DNA of 64,000 nt from Bifidobacterium pullorum DSM 20433 (GTDB lineage: Bacteria; Actinomycetota; Actinomycetes; Actinomycetales; Bifidobacteriaceae), in NCBI RefSeq assembly GCF_000771405.1, contig NZ_JDUI01000007.1:155213-219212 (forward strand). Reading direction: 5' to 3'. This document shows, in pieces, positions 8,352 to 18,504 of this stretch. How positions within the stretch are numbered: position 1 is the stretch's first letter; the number at the start of each line of letters is the position of its first letter. The notes beneath the pieces are model-generated. The model ran no database searches. It saw only the letters and a list, made by a program, of their open reading frames with translations, and was not told the DNA's origin. The translations under genes and the position numbers were made by a program.

Positions 8352-10409
8352 ATGGCTGAACAGACCATCTCCATCACGATCAACGACGAACGGAAGGAGG
8401 TGGAAGCAAGCCTCACCGGAACCGAGCTGTTCGCGGAGAACAAGGACATCATCGCCGTGCGTCTGAACGGCGAACCGCGCGACCTGTACACGCCGCTGCA
8501 TGACGGCGACGTGGTCGAACCGATCACCATCGACAGCGAGGATGGCCTGGCCATCATGCGCCATTCGGCCACCCATGTCATGGCGCAGGCCGTGCAGGAG
8601 ATCCGCCCGGATGCCAAGCTCGGCATCGGCCCGGTCATCAAGAACGGCTTCTACTACGACTTCGATGTCAAGGACCCGTTCACCCCGGAGGATCTCAAGG
8701 AGATCGAGAAGCGCATGCAGCGGATCATCAAGTCCGCGCAGTCGTTCCGGCGCCGTCCGGTCACCGAGGAGGAGGCCCGCGCCGAGGAGGCCGACCAGCC
8801 GTATAAGCTCGAGCTGATCGGCGACAAGGAGGCCGCGCTCGATCCGGAGGCCGCCACCGAGGTCAGCCAGGCCGAGCTGAGCATGTACGACAACGTGGAC
8901 CGCGAGGGCAACACCGTCTGGAAGGATCTGTGCCGCGGCCCGCACCTGCCGAACACCCGTTTCATCAAGGCGTTCAAGCTTGAGCGCGTGGCCGCCGCCT
9001 ACTGGCGTGGCTCCGAGAAGAACCCGATGCTGCAGCGCATCTACGGCACCGCTTGGGCCAGCAAGGACGACCTGAAGGCCTACATGCAGCGCATGGAGGA
9101 GGCCGCCAAGCGCGACCACCGCAAGCTGGGCCAGGAGATGGACCTGTTCTCCTTCCCGGAGGAGCTGGGCCCGGGTCTGGCCGTGTTCCATCCGAAGGGC
9201 GCCGCGATCATCAACGCCATGCAGGACTACTCGCGTGAGATGCACCGCAAGCACCACTACAGCTTCGTGCAGACCCCGCACATCACCAAGGGCCATCTGT
9301 ATGAGATCTCCGGCCATCTGCAGTGGTACAAGGACGGCATGTACCCGCCGATGCGCATCGACGAGGAGAAGGACGAGGACGGCAACGTCATCAAGCAGGG
9401 CTTCGACTACTACCTGAAGCCGATGAACTGCCCGATGCACAACCTGATCTTCCGTTCCCGCCAGCGCTCCTACCGCGAGCTGCCGCTGCGCCTGTTCGAG
9501 TTCGGCACGGTCTACCGTTATGAGAAGTCCGGCGTGGTGCACGGCCTGACCCGCGTGCGCGGTCTGACGCAGGACGATTCGCATATCTACTGCACCCGCG
9601 AGCAGATGCGCGACGAGCTGAAGAACCTGCTGACCTTCGTGCTGAACCTGCTCAAGGACTTCGGCCTGAACGACTTCTACCTGGAGCTGTCCACCAAGGA
9701 CGAGCACAAGTTCGTCGGTTCCGACGAGATCTGGGAGGAGGCCACCAACACGCTGGCCGAGGTGGCCAAGGAGTCCGGGCTCGAACTCGTGGCCGATCCG
9801 GGCGGCGCCGCGTTCTACGGCCCGAAGATCTCCGTGCAGGCCCGCGACGCGATCGGCCGCACCTGGCAGGTCTCCACGATCCAGCTCGACTTCAACCTGC
9901 CGGAGCGCTTCGGTCTGGAGTACATCGCCGCCGATGGCACGCATCAGCGTCCGGTGATGATCCACCGTGCGCTGTTCGGTTCGATCGAGCGGTTCTTCGC
10001 CATCCTGCTGGAGCACTACGCGGGCGCGTTCCCGGCGTGGCTGGCCCCGGTGCAGGTGCTCGGCATTCCGGTGGCCGACGAGTTCGCGCCGCATCTGGCC
10101 GGGTTCGTCAAGTCCCTGGAGGACGAGATGGTCCGTTGTGAGATCGATTATTCGGACGACCGTTTCGGCAAGAAGATCCGCAACGCCTCGAAGTCCAAGG
10201 TGCCGTTCATCCTCATCGTCGGCGAGGAGGACATGTCCAAGAACGCGGTGAGCTTCCGTTTCCGCGACGGCAGCCAGCTCAACGGCGTGCCGGTGGATCA
10301 GGCCAGGGCCTGGATCCTGGAGGCCATCGCCAAGCGCGTGCAGATCAACACCGCGGACGATTTCAAGGCCGCGGTCGGCGAGCCGGTCGAGGCCGCCGAC
10401 GCCGAGTGA
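8352..10409 (+). CDS. thrS: Threonine-tRNA ligase
   Basis: A 685-residue class II synthetase with the usual order: TGS domain (about 1-65), editing domain ([11 protein letters not shown]), catalytic core ([20 protein letters not shown], then the class II motif 3 region with [21 protein letters not shown]) and C-terminal anticodon-binding domain. It charges tRNA-Thr. Start ATG at 8352 follows AAGGAC and gives the canonical [12 protein letters not shown]. The order thrS-HIT-PIP synthase matches Mycobacterium. I see no T-box leader. Confidence 0.97.
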   Translation: MAEQTISITINDERKEVEASLTGTELFAENKDIIAVRLNGEPRDLYTPLHDGDVVEPITIDSEDGLAIMRHSATHVMAQAVQEIRPDAKLGIGPVIKNGFYYDFDVKDPFTPEDLKEIEKRMQRIIKSAQSFRRRPVTEEEARAEEADQPYKLELIGDKEAALDPEAATEVSQAELSMYDNVDREGNTVWKDLCRGPHLPNTRFIKAFKLERVAAAYWRGSEKNPMLQRIYGTAWASKDDLKAYMQRMEEAAKRDHRKLGQEMDLFSFPEELGPGLAVFHPKGAAIINAMQDYSREMHRKHHYSFVQTPHITKGHLYEISGHLQWYKDGMYPPMRIDEEKDEDGNVIKQGFDYYLKPMNCPMHNLIFRSRQRSYRELPLRLFEFGTVYRYEKSGVVHGLTRVRGLTQDDSHIYCTREQMRDELKNLLTFVLNLLKDFGLNDFYLELSTKDEHKFVGSDEIWEEATNTLAEVAKESGLELVADPGGAAFYGPKISVQARDAIGRTWQVSTIQLDFNLPERFGLEYIAADGTHQRPVMIHRALFGSIERFFAILLEHYAGAFPAWLAPVQVLGIPVADEFAPHLAGFVKSLEDEMVRCEIDYSDDRFGKKIRNASKSKVPFILIVGEEDMSKNAVSFRFRDGSQLNGVPVDQARAWILEAIAKRVQINTADDFKAAVGEPVEAADAE

Positions 10410-10435
10410 CGGCATAGCACCGACGACTCGATGAC

Positions 10436-10468
10436 AACGGGGATGGAGCGGGCTGCTCCATCCCCGTT
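10436..10468 (+). terminator. Hairpin terminator after thrS
   Basis: A perfect 14-bp stem AACGGGGATGGAGC / GCTCCATCCCCGTT with loop GGGCT, 26 bases past the thrS stop. The T run is short, but the stem is strong. Confidence 0.8.
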
Positions 10469-10519
10469 CCGTTAGACGTCGCCTACAATATGTGATGGCG
10501 GTCAACGAAGGAGGCAATC

Positions 10520-11113
10520 ATGGTTGATGAGACGACGCGCGTGGACGATCCCGCACAGTTCCCGCCGCAGGAGGATACGGTCGAACGCCTGTGGACACCG
10601 CAGCGCATGACCTACGTACTGCGCAACGACGAGGGCAAGGTCACCAAGCCGAAATCCAAGGAATGCCCGTTCTGCGCGGGACCGAAGAAGTCCGACGAGG
10701 ACGGTCTGATCGCCTGGCGTGGCACGCATGTGTTCGCCATCATGAACCTGTATCCGTACAACGTGGGGCATCTGATGATCTGCCCGTACCGCCACGTCAG
10801 CTTCATCACCGATCTGGACGACGCCGAGCTGTTCGAATTCGAGAAGGCCACCACGCTGGCGATGACGGTGATGAAGGAGGTCTCGCACCCGGACGGCTGG
10901 AACATCGGCATCAACCAGGGCGAGGTGGCCGGCGCCGGCATCGCCGCGCACCTGCATCAGCATGTGGTGCCACGCTGGAACGGCGACGCGAATTTCATGC
11001 CGATCGTGGCGCAGACCCGCACGATGCCGATTCTGCTGTCCGACCAGCGCGCCGCCTACGCCGAGGCGTTCGAGCGGCTTGCGCCGCAGTTCGACCTGCC
11101 GTATCACGGCTGA
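10520..11113 (+). CDS. HIT family protein, Ap4A phosphorylase type
   Basis: A 197-residue histidine-triad hydrolase/transferase. The triad HLHQHVVPRW is present, as is a CPFCAG zinc-type pair and the GHLMICPYRHV strand. The mycobacterial protein in the same place, between thrS and pgsA, is a diadenosine tetraphosphate phosphorylase, and this gene is probably its orthologue; the exact nucleotide substrate is inferred from synteny. ATG at 10520 follows AAGGAGG. Confidence 0.9.
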   Translation: MVDETTRVDDPAQFPPQEDTVERLWTPQRMTYVLRNDEGKVTKPKSKECPFCAGPKKSDEDGLIAWRGTHVFAIMNLYPYNVGHLMICPYRHVSFITDLDDAELFEFEKATTLAMTVMKEVSHPDGWNIGINQGEVAGAGIAAHLHQHVVPRWNGDANFMPIVAQTRTMPILLSDQRAAYAEAFERLAPQFDLPYHG

Positions 11114-11234
11114 GGCTCGGCGACGGGCGACGATCCGCGCCGCGCATGCTCTCTGCATCGCATGATCGCCTAGGCCGGGGTGCCGTGCAGGACGACGGCG
11201 GCAGGCGGCTCGCAAGGAATGAGAAAGGTATACA

Positions 11235-11885
11235 GTGGAACGGTTTCGCAGCGGTTGGAAACGCATCATCGAGCCGATCGCACGCCTGTGCGTGCGCCTG
11301 GGCGTCAGCGCGAACGCCGTGACCGTCATCGGTTCGGTGCTTTCGATTCTGGTGGCGCTGCTGACCGGTGTGACCGGATGGCTGTTCTGGGGCGCATTCG
11401 TGCTGACGCTGCTGGTGCTGTTCGACTCGCTCGACGGGTCGGTGGCCGCGTTGTCGGGCGGCGGTACACGGTTCGGCGCGTTCCTGGACTCCACACTCGA
11501 CCGCATCGCCGACTGGGCCACGTTGGCGGGAATCATCCTGTACGTCAACCTGCACAGCGACCTGTGGTACGACCCGACGGAGACGTCGTTCCCGGACTAC
11601 ATGACCCCGTACATCACCGGCGTCACGCTGTACGCCATCATGACCTCGTTCGTGACCTCCTACGCCCGCGCCCGCGCCGAATCCGTGGGTTGCGAGGCCA
11701 AGAACGGCGTGGCCACGCGTGCCGACCGTCTGACGATCATCCTGATCGGCATGGCGCTAACCGGACTGACCGGCCAGATCGTCATCCTCGCCGTGGCGAT
11801 GACACTGCTGGCCGTGCTCGGCACCATCACCGTCGTCCAGCGCATCCTGGAGGTGCGCCGGCAGATGGAATCCACCGGACTGTGA
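11235..11885 (+). CDS. CDP-alcohol phosphatidyltransferase, probable phosphatidylinositol phosphate synthase
   Basis: A 216-residue membrane enzyme that joins CDP-diacylglycerol to an alcohol phosphate. The family motif reads DGSVAALSGGGTRFGAFLD then STLD, with GGGTRFGA as in mycobacterial PIP synthase; the usual AR is AA. Synteny (thrS-HIT-this) supports inositol phosphate as substrate. GTG at 11235 follows GAGAAAGG. The patA and pimA genes that follow in mycobacteria are absent here. A second family member, more PgsA-like, is at 39148. Confidence 0.82.
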   Translation: MERFRSGWKRIIEPIARLCVRLGVSANAVTVIGSVLSILVALLTGVTGWLFWGAFVLTLLVLFDSLDGSVAALSGGGTRFGAFLDSTLDRIADWATLAGIILYVNLHSDLWYDPTETSFPDYMTPYITGVTLYAIMTSFVTSYARARAESVGCEAKNGVATRADRLTIILIGMALTGLTGQIVILAVAMTLLAVLGTITVVQRILEVRRQMESTGL

Positions 11886-11953
11886 CACATCGTGACCTAT
11901 CCATCGTCACGCACCGGAATACATTGGACTTCCGACACATCGTGACCGTGATC
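11884..11953. repeat. Two copies of the GACACATCGTGAC intergenic repeat
   Basis: Core GACACATCGTGAC at 11884-11896 and an extended copy GACACATCGTGACCGTGATC at 11934-11953, 50 bases apart, between the PIP synthase and yebC. The same 20 bases recur at 26225-26244 and, reversed, at 35400-35419. Confidence 0.75.
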
Positions 11954-12059
11954 CATCATCACACCGCGTGTGCGTCGGTGAGCGAAATCCGGGCTTTGTC
12001 AGCGAATCGCCTTACAATCGTTTCGTTTGCATACTATCCGTCCATCATGAGGAGCATTC

Positions 12060-12815
12060 ATGTCAGGTCATTCCAAGTGGGCGACCACCAAGCACAAGAA
12101 GGCCGCCATCGACGCCAAGCGCGGCAAGCTGTTCGCCAAGCTCATCAAGAACATCGAGATCGCGGCTCGTCTGGGCGGCGGCGATCCGGATGGCAACCCG
12201 ACCCTGTACGATGCGATCGTCAAGGCCAAGAAGGCCTCGATGCCGGCCGACAACATCAAGCGCGCCGTCAAGCGCGGCTCCGGTGAGGAAGCCGGCGGCG
12301 CCAACTACGAGGAGATCGTGTACGAGGGCTACGCGCCTGCCGGCGTGGGCCTGATCATCGAGTGCCTGACCGACAACCGCAACCGTGCGGCCGCCGACGT
12401 GCGCTCCACCCTGTCCAAGGGCGGCGGCTCGCTGGCCACCACCGGCTCCGTGAGCTTCAACTTCGAGCGCAAGGGCCAGATCGTGGTACCGGCCGAAGGC
12501 GTGGACTACGACAACCTGTTCGAGATCGCCGCCGAGGCGGGTGCCGATGACGTGGCGGACGAGGATGAGGTCTACACCATCACCACCGAGCCGAGCGATC
12601 TGGTTCCGGTCCGCAAGGCCCTGCAGGAGGCCGGCATCGACTATGATTCCGCCGATATCGTGCAGATGCCGAAGAACGAGGTCGAACTGAGCCTCGAGGA
12701 TGCGCGCAAGGTCTCCAAGCTCATCGACAACCTGGACGATCTGGACGACGTGCAGAACATCTACAGCAACTGGACCGCCTCCGACGAGGTCATGGCCCAG
12801 CTCGACGAGGAGTGA
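12060..12815 (+). CDS. YebC/PmpR family regulator (TACO1-like)
   Basis: A 251-residue protein with the family N-terminus [20 protein letters not shown] and the conserved [20 protein letters not shown] block. Members act as transcription regulators or, as shown more recently for relatives, as translation factors relieving ribosome stalling; which applies here is open. It heads the yebC-ruvC-ruvA-ruvB block, the usual actinobacterial order. The ATG follows ATGAGGAGC. Confidence 0.94.
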   Translation: MSGHSKWATTKHKKAAIDAKRGKLFAKLIKNIEIAARLGGGDPDGNPTLYDAIVKAKKASMPADNIKRAVKRGSGEEAGGANYEEIVYEGYAPAGVGLIIECLTDNRNRAAADVRSTLSKGGGSLATTGSVSFNFERKGQIVVPAEGVDYDNLFEIAAEAGADDVADEDEVYTITTEPSDLVPVRKALQEAGIDYDSADIVQMPKNEVELSLEDARKVSKLIDNLDDLDDVQNIYSNWTASDEVMAQLDEE

Positions 12816-12822
12816 TCCGCAC

Positions 12823-13404
12823 GTGATCATCATGGGCGTCGACCCCGGGCTCACCCGCTGCGGGGTCGGCGTGATCGAAGCCGGCGTGACCCGCCGGCTT
12901 TCCTTTATCCACGTGGATGTGGTCCGTTCCGATCCGAAGCTTTCGCAGGATCTGCGGCTGCTCGCCATCTACAACGGCCTGGTGGAGAAGATCGAGCGCT
13001 TCGCGCCGGATATGGTCTCGATCGAACGCGTGTTCGCGCAGGAGAACCGCAACACGGTGCTCGGCACCGCGCAGGCGGCCGGACTGGCGATGCTGGCGGC
13101 GGCGCAGCGGGGCATCCCAGTAGCCCTGCACACGCCCACCGAGGCGAAGATGGCGATCACCGGCAACGGCAAGGCCGAGAAAATCCAGGTCGAACGCATG
13201 GTGGCGCGCGTGTTGGGGCTCAATACGTTGCCGCAACCCGCCGACGCCGCCGACGCGCTCAGCGTGGCCATCTGCCATGCACTGCGACCGCAGGGCGCGC
13301 TACAGGGCGGCGAGCGCGAGCAGCATCTGACGCCGGCGCAGCGCCGTTGGGCCGAAGCCAATCAGAAGGCCGCCCGGCGCCACGGCGTCCGACGCGACAT
13401 GTAA
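12823..13404 (+). CDS. ruvC: Holliday junction endonuclease RuvC
   Basis: A 193-residue RNase H-fold nuclease. The first catalytic Asp is in [32 protein letters not shown] and the C-terminal [15 protein letters not shown] supply the other acidic residues. It cuts Holliday junctions with RuvAB. I use the GTG at 12823, eight bases past the yebC stop and after GAGGAGTGA; the ATG at 12832 is the alternative. The C-terminus is followed by a copy of the dispersed repeat. Confidence 0.95.
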   Translation: MIIMGVDPGLTRCGVGVIEAGVTRRLSFIHVDVVRSDPKLSQDLRLLAIYNGLVEKIERFAPDMVSIERVFAQENRNTVLGTAQAAGLAMLAAAQRGIPVALHTPTEAKMAITGNGKAEKIQVERMVARVLGLNTLPQPADAADALSVAICHALRPQGALQGGEREQHLTPAQRRWAEANQKAARRHGVRRDM

Positions 13405-13417
13405 GTGATGTGCCAGC

Positions 13418-13437
13418 GTCACGATGTGTCAGAGTCC
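13418..13437. repeat. Copy of the dispersed intergenic repeat, reversed
   Basis: GTCACGATGTGTCAGAGTCC lies in the ruvC-ruvA gap. It is the reverse complement of the GGACTCTGACACATCGTGAC part of the copy at 26218, and matches the reversed copy at 35407-35426. Confidence 0.75.
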
Positions 13438-13514
13438 GCCGGTGTCCACGGCGTCCGACATGACATGTAGACTGTCGAACAGATGTTCGACCGCTTGTTG
13501 ACCGGAGGTGAACG

Positions 13515-14132
13515 ATGATCGGTTTGCTCAACGGCCGCGTGGAATCGGTGGATGCCGATGCCGCGCTGATTGACGTGGGGGGAGTGGGCTACGAGGTCCG
13601 CATGCCCGCGGCCGAGCTGTCGGCGTTGCACGCGGGGCAGGAGACCCGCGTGTTCACGTCCCTGAACGTATCCCAGGATGCCGTCACGTTGTACGGCTTC
13701 CTGACCCAGGCGTCCAAACGCATGTTCCTGCAGCTGCAGAAGGTCAGCGGCATCGGCCCGAAGGTGGCGCTGTCATTGCTGTCGACGCTGCCGCCGGACC
13801 GCCTGGCCAGGGCGGTGGCCGACGGGGACGCCACGGCGTTGGCCAAGGCTCCCGGACTGGGTAAGAAGGGCGCGCAGAAGATCATCCTGGAGCTCAAGGG
13901 ATCGATTGATCTCAGTCAGATCGAGGGCGCGTCGGCACCTGCCAAGGCGCAGGTCGACACCGGTTCGATGCAGGTGATCGAGGGCCTCATGTCGCTGGGC
14001 TGGAGGCAGCAGGACGCCGAGCATGCCGTGCATGAGGTCTGTGTGCAGGAGCATATCGAGACGCCTCTGTCGGATCGGGACATACCCCGTGTGCTCAAGT
14101 TGGCGCTGAGCGCCTTGGACCGTGGAAGGTGA
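13515..14132 (+). CDS. ruvA: Holliday junction branch migration protein RuvA
   Basis: A 205-residue junction-binding subunit. OB-fold N-terminus (MIGLLNGRVESVDADAALID), then two helix-hairpin-helix segments (LQKVSGIGPKVALSLLS and APGLGKKGAQKIILELKG), then a flexible linker and the C-terminal domain that touches RuvB. ATG at 13515 follows GGAGGTG. ruvB starts 14 bases after its stop. Confidence 0.96.
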   Translation: MIGLLNGRVESVDADAALIDVGGVGYEVRMPAAELSALHAGQETRVFTSLNVSQDAVTLYGFLTQASKRMFLQLQKVSGIGPKVALSLLSTLPPDRLARAVADGDATALAKAPGLGKKGAQKIILELKGSIDLSQIEGASAPAKAQVDTGSMQVIEGLMSLGWRQQDAEHAVHEVCVQEHIETPLSDRDIPRVLKLALSALDRGR

Positions 14133-14146
14133 GGTGACGCATTCCC

Positions 14147-15211
14147 ATGGCGGAACACGCATTCGCGCAGACCGACAACAGCGGCGCGAACGAGGAATCC
14201 CTGCGCATGGTCTCGGCCACGCCGATAGGCAACGAGCCCGTCAGCGACGAGGAGCTGCGCCCCCATGTGCTCGACGGCTTCATCGGCCAGCCGACGCTGA
14301 AGGCGCAGCTGCAGTTGTTCCTGGATGCGGCCCGCAAACGCGAGGTGCCGCCGGACCATATCCTGCTGGCCGGTCCTCCCGGTCTGGGCAAGACCACGTT
14401 GGCCATGATCGTGGCCAACGAGCTGGGCGTGCCGATCAGGGTCACCTCCGGCCCCGCCATTCAGCATGCGGGCGATCTGGCCTCGATCCTGAGCTCGTTG
14501 GACGCCGGCGAGGTGCTGTTCATCGACGAGATCCACCGTCTGCCGCGTGCCGCCGAGGAACTGCTGTACATCGCGATGGAGGATTTCCGCGTCGATGTCA
14601 TGGTCGGCAAGGGGCCTGGCGCCACGTCGATCCCGCTGACGCTGCCGCGGTTCACGGTCATCGGAGCCACCACGCGCGAGGGCATGCTACCCTCGCCGCT
14701 GCGCGCCCGATTCGGATTCACCGCGCATCTCGATTTCTATCCGAAAGAGGAGCTGGAGAAGCTCATCGAACGTTCCGCCTCGGTGCTGGGTGTCAACCTG
14801 TCCGCAGGGGCCGCCGCCCAGCTGGCCATGCGTTCGCGTGGCACGCCGCGCATCGCCAACCGTCTGCTGCGCCGTGTGCGCGACTGGGCGGTGGTCCACG
14901 ATCTGGACACCGTCTCGCCGGATGACGTCTGCGAAGCGTTGGCGCTGTACCAGATCGACATCGAGGGACTGGACCGGCTCGATATCGCCGTGCTCAACGC
15001 CATCGTCCGGCACTTCAACGGCGGCCCGGTGGGATTGAACAACCTGTCGGCCATGGTGGGCGAGGAATCGGAGACCGTGGAGACGGTATGCGAACCGTAT
15101 CTGGTGCGCGAGGGCTTCCTGATCCGCACCCCGAAGGGGCGTGTCGCCACTGCCAAGGCGTGGGAGCATCTCGGCCTCAAACCCCAGGATGATGTCAGCA
15201 AGCTATTCTAA
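14147..15211 (+). CDS. ruvB: Holliday junction branch migration ATPase RuvB
   Basis: A 354-residue AAA+ motor that drives branch migration with RuvA. Walker A is [12 protein letters not shown], Walker B is [16 protein letters not shown], and the arginine-containing [19 protein letters not shown] segment and C-terminal winged helix follow. ATG at 14147 follows GAAGGTGAGG. The N-terminal extension of about 30 residues is unconserved. Confidence 0.97.
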   Translation: MAEHAFAQTDNSGANEESLRMVSATPIGNEPVSDEELRPHVLDGFIGQPTLKAQLQLFLDAARKREVPPDHILLAGPPGLGKTTLAMIVANELGVPIRVTSGPAIQHAGDLASILSSLDAGEVLFIDEIHRLPRAAEELLYIAMEDFRVDVMVGKGPGATSIPLTLPRFTVIGATTREGMLPSPLRARFGFTAHLDFYPKEELEKLIERSASVLGVNLSAGAAAQLAMRSRGTPRIANRLLRRVRDWAVVHDLDTVSPDDVCEALALYQIDIEGLDRLDIAVLNAIVRHFNGGPVGLNNLSAMVGEESETVETVCEPYLVREGFLIRTPKGRVATAKAWEHLGLKPQDDVSKLF

Positions 15212-15268
15212 AATCTGAGTTTTGGACATTGTAACGGCGCTCGCGCCGGCACTCGTAAGGAGATATTC

Positions 15269-15700
15269 GTGGATATCGTGTTTATGATCGTCATTCTCGT
15301 CGCCCTGATCGCCATGATGTGGTGGCAGTCCCGCAAGGCCAAGCAGCAGCAGCAGGAGCGCAAGGATTTCCGCGAGAACCTGCAGCCGGGCACCGAGATC
15401 ATCACCATCGGCGGCATCATCGGCAAGGTCGTCTCGGTGGATGCCGAATACGAGGAGATCGTCATCGATTCCGAGGGTTCGCTGCTGCGCTTCGGCTTCA
15501 ACGCGATCAGCCGCGAGTACACGCGTCCGGCCTTCATCCATGACGACGAGGTGGACGAGAACGGCAACCCGCTGCCGCAGGACTCCGACGACGAGGCCCA
15601 GGTGCCGGTGGATGACGCCATTGAATCCGCCGATCAGAATATGGACACCGTGGCCGAGGATGCGGCCGAAGCCGTGGCCGAGGACGATCAGGCCAAGTGA
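15269..15700 (+). CDS. yajC: Preprotein translocase subunit YajC
   Basis: A 143-residue accessory Sec protein: one N-terminal membrane helix (IVFMIVILVALIAMMWW), a basic stretch rich in K and Q, and the conserved LQPGTEIITIGGIIGKV domain, ending in a long acidic tail. GTG at 15269 follows TAAGGAG. In most actinobacteria secD and secF come next; here apt follows directly, so YajC appears without its usual partners at this locus. Confidence 0.92.
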   Translation: MDIVFMIVILVALIAMMWWQSRKAKQQQQERKDFRENLQPGTEIITIGGIIGKVVSVDAEYEEIVIDSEGSLLRFGFNAISREYTRPAFIHDDEVDENGNPLPQDSDDEAQVPVDDAIESADQNMDTVAEDAAEAVAEDDQAK

Positions 15701-15758
15701 TTCGGCATTAGGCATCTGAACGCAAACGCATACAAATCAAGAAGGGCAGGGACATCGC

Positions 15759-16343
15759 ATGACCGCGCAATCGGATATTCGCATCAACCGCCTCGAGCTG
15801 GTGGGGGAGGAGAACGCGGGACATGTGATGTCCCTGATTCGTTCCATCCCCGGGTTCCCCAAGGAAGGCATCATCTTCCGCGACTTCATGCCCATCCTTG
15901 CCGATGCCCGGGGGTTGGGCATCCTGATGGACGCCCTGGAGGCGGCACTGCCCGTGCCCGCCGACCAGTTCGATGCCGTCGCCGGCCTGGAGGCGCGTGG
16001 CTTCCTGTTCGGCCCGGCGCTGGCCGCGCGTCTGGGCAAGGGGTTCATCGCCGTCCGCAAGGCCGGCAAGCTGCCGCCGCAGACCGTACGCGAGGATTAC
16101 GCGCTCGAATACGGCACGGCCAGCATCGAGATCGAAACCGATGCCATCACGCCGGGCCTGCGCGTGCTGGTGGTCGACGATCTGATCGCCACCGGCGGCA
16201 CGGCCAAGGCCGCCGCCGATCTCGTCGAGAAGTGCGGCGGCACCGTGGCGGGATTCAGCTTCGTCATGGAACTCGAGGGACTTTCCGGTACCGACGTGCT
16301 GTCCGACTATCCGCTGAGCACGTTGGTCACCATGCCGGCCTGA
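15759..16343 (+). CDS. apt: Adenine phosphoribosyltransferase
   Basis: A 194-residue purine salvage enzyme making AMP from adenine and PRPP. The PRPP loop VLVVDDLIATGGTAKAAADL is canonical, as are the IPGFPKEGIIFRD segment near the N-terminus and LEARGFLFGPALAARLG. ATG at 15759 follows GAAGGGCAGG. It sits between yajC and sucC. Confidence 0.96.
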   Translation: MTAQSDIRINRLELVGEENAGHVMSLIRSIPGFPKEGIIFRDFMPILADARGLGILMDALEAALPVPADQFDAVAGLEARGFLFGPALAARLGKGFIAVRKAGKLPPQTVREDYALEYGTASIEIETDAITPGLRVLVVDDLIATGGTAKAAADLVEKCGGTVAGFSFVMELEGLSGTDVLSDYPLSTLVTMPA

Positions 16344-16384
16344 CCGCCGGCGGCATTGCATACCATTGCAGAGGGGAGTGATTG

Positions 16385-17581
16385 ATGGATCTCTATGAAT
16401 ATCAGGCCAAGGAGCTGCTCGACGAGCAGGACATCCCGACGCCGCGCGCCATCTTCGCGCAGAACTCGCATGAGGTCGCCGAAGCGGCCGACGCACTGGG
16501 GTACCCCTGTGTGATCAAGGCCCAGGTCAAGATCGGTCACCGCGGGCAGGCCGGCGGCGTCAAGCTCGCCCGCACCCGCGATGAGGCCGTGCTGGCCGCG
16601 GAGCAGATCCTGCCGATGACGATCCACGGCCATAAGGTCCACGGCGTGCTGGTGGCGGAAGCCAAGAACATCCTGCACGAATACTACGTGTCGATCTCCG
16701 TGGACCGTTCCTCGCGCGACTTCGACGTGCTGGCCACCGCCAACGGCGGCACCGAGGTGGAGGAGATCGCCAAGGAGCATCCCGAAGCGGTCAAGCGCCT
16801 GCACATCACCTCCCTGGAGGATTTCGACATCGAGGCCGCCCGCCGCATGGCCAACGACATCGGCTTCTACCATGCCGACGAGGAACAGGCCGCGCAGATC
16901 CTGCTCAAGATGTGGAAGTGCTTCAAGGACAACGACGCCACCTTGGTGGAGATCAATCCGCTGGCCAAGATCGGCGACCCCGAGGACGAGTCCTCCAAGT
17001 CACTGTGCGCACTGGACGCCAAGATCTCCCTGGATGGCAATGCCTCGTTCCGGCATGACGGCTGGCACCGATTCGAGGACCCGGTCCATGAGGATCCGTT
17101 CGAACGCCGCGCCAACGAACACGGCCTGCATTACGTGCATCTTGACGGTGAGGTCGGTGTGATCGGCAACGGCGCCGGTCTGGTCATGAGCTCGCTCGAC
17201 GCCGTATCCGGCGCGGGCGAGGATCAGGGCACCGGCATCAAACCCGCCAACTTCCTCGACATCGGAGGCGGCGCCTCGGCCGAGGTCATGAAGGAAAGCC
17301 TGCAGATCGTGCTGTCCGACCCCCAGGTGGAGTCGGTGTTCATCAACGTCTACGGCGGCATCACCTCCTGCGAGCAGGTGGCCGAGGGCATCCTCGAGGC
17401 GGTCGAGGCCCTGGAGGGCACCAAGCCCCTGGTGGTGCGGTTCGACGGCAACGCCGCGGCCGAGGGTCTGCGCATCCTGAAGGATGCCCGTAACGCCAGC
17501 ATCCACGTATGCACCACCATGGAGGAGGCGGCCCAGCTCGCCGCCCGGATCGCCGCTGATGTCAAGGAGGCACAGGCATGA
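16385..17581 (+). CDS. sucC: Succinate-CoA ligase subunit beta
   Basis: A 398-residue ATP-grasp subunit. N-terminal [20 protein letters not shown] and C-terminal [19 protein letters not shown] (the CoA ligase domain) are diagnostic. With SucD it interconverts succinyl-CoA and succinate with nucleotide formation. ATG at 16385 follows GAGGGGAGTG. It overlaps sucD by ATGA, implying translational coupling. Bifidobacteria lack a full TCA cycle, so it probably supplies succinyl-CoA. Confidence 0.96.
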   Translation: MDLYEYQAKELLDEQDIPTPRAIFAQNSHEVAEAADALGYPCVIKAQVKIGHRGQAGGVKLARTRDEAVLAAEQILPMTIHGHKVHGVLVAEAKNILHEYYVSISVDRSSRDFDVLATANGGTEVEEIAKEHPEAVKRLHITSLEDFDIEAARRMANDIGFYHADEEQAAQILLKMWKCFKDNDATLVEINPLAKIGDPEDESSKSLCALDAKISLDGNASFRHDGWHRFEDPVHEDPFERRANEHGLHYVHLDGEVGVIGNGAGLVMSSLDAVSGAGEDQGTGIKPANFLDIGGGASAEVMKESLQIVLSDPQVESVFINVYGGITSCEQVAEGILEAVEALEGTKPLVVRFDGNAAAEGLRILKDARNASIHVCTTMEEAAQLAARIAADVKEAQA

Positions 17582-18504
17582 GTACGTTCATCGAGGACAA
17601 CGCCCCGGTCATCGTCCAGGGCATGACCGGGCACCAGGGTATGACGCATACCGCCCGCATGCTCAAGGCCGGCACCAACATCGTAGGCGGGGTCAATCCG
17701 CGCAAGGCGGGCACCACGGTCACGTTCCCCGGCGCCCGCGACGGTGCCGACGCGCAGGTTCCCGTGTATGCCACCTGCGCCGAGGCCCGCGAGGCCACCG
17801 GCGCCCAGGCCAGCGTGGTGTTCGTGCCGCCCCGTTTCGCCAAGGACGCCATCGTCGAGGCCATCGAGGCGGGCATCGGGCTGATCGTCGTCATCACCGA
17901 AGGCATCCCGGTCGCCGATTCCGCCTACTGCGTCGAACTGGCGCAGCAGCGCGGCATCCGCATCGTCGGCCCGAACTGCCCCGGCCTGATCACCCTGTCC
18001 GCCACCGCCGGGGGACACGGGGTCAATCTCGGCATCATCCCCGACGGCATCGTCTCCCACGGTCCCCTGGGCCTGGTGTCCAAGTCCGGCACGCTGACCT
18101 ATCAGCTGATGGGGGAGCTGTCCGACATCGGTTTCACCGCGTGTCTGGGCGCCGGCGGCGACCCGATCGTCGGCACCACGCTGCAGGAGGCATTGGAGGT
18201 CTTCGAGAACGATGACGCCACCAAGGCCGTCGTCATGATCGGCGAGATCGGCGGCACCGCCGAACAGGAGGCCGCGCAGTGGGCCTCCGAGCACATGACC
18301 AAGCCGATCGTCGCCTACATCGCGGGCTTCACCGCCCCCGAAGGCAAGCAGATGGGTCACGCCGGCGCCATCGTTTCCGGCGGCAAGGGCACCGCGCAGG
18401 ACAAGAAGGACGCCCTTGAGGCCGTGGGTATCCGCGTGGGTCGCACCCCCGGTCAGACGGCCGAAATCATGCGCGCGGTCCTGGCGGAACGCAACATCGC
18501 ATGA
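17578..18504 (+). CDS. sucD: Succinate-CoA ligase subunit alpha
   Basis: A 308-residue CoA-binding subunit. [20 protein letters not shown] and the Rossmann segment open the protein; [10 protein letters not shown] and the [18 protein letters not shown] block hold the phospho-histidine loop (His in GHAGAI). Coupled by four-base ATGA overlaps to sucC before it and the PerM gene after it. Confidence 0.96.
   Translation: MSTFIEDNAPVIVQGMTGHQGMTHTARMLKAGTNIVGGVNPRKAGTTVTFPGARDGADAQVPVYATCAEAREATGAQASVVFVPPRFAKDAIVEAIEAGIGLIVVITEGIPVADSAYCVELAQQRGIRIVGPNCPGLITLSATAGGHGVNLGIIPDGIVSHGPLGLVSKSGTLTYQLMGELSDIGFTACLGAGGDPIVGTTLQEALEVFENDDATKAVVMIGEIGGTAEQEAAQWASEHMTKPIVAYIAGFTAPEGKQMGHAGAIVSGGKGTAQDKKDALEAVGIRVGRTPGQTAEIMRAVLAERNIA

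Noticed and set aside
8250..10517. A 755-residue frame antisense to thrS
   Set aside because: It mirrors the codon use of thrS on the opposite strand. High-GC genes often leave such open shadows.
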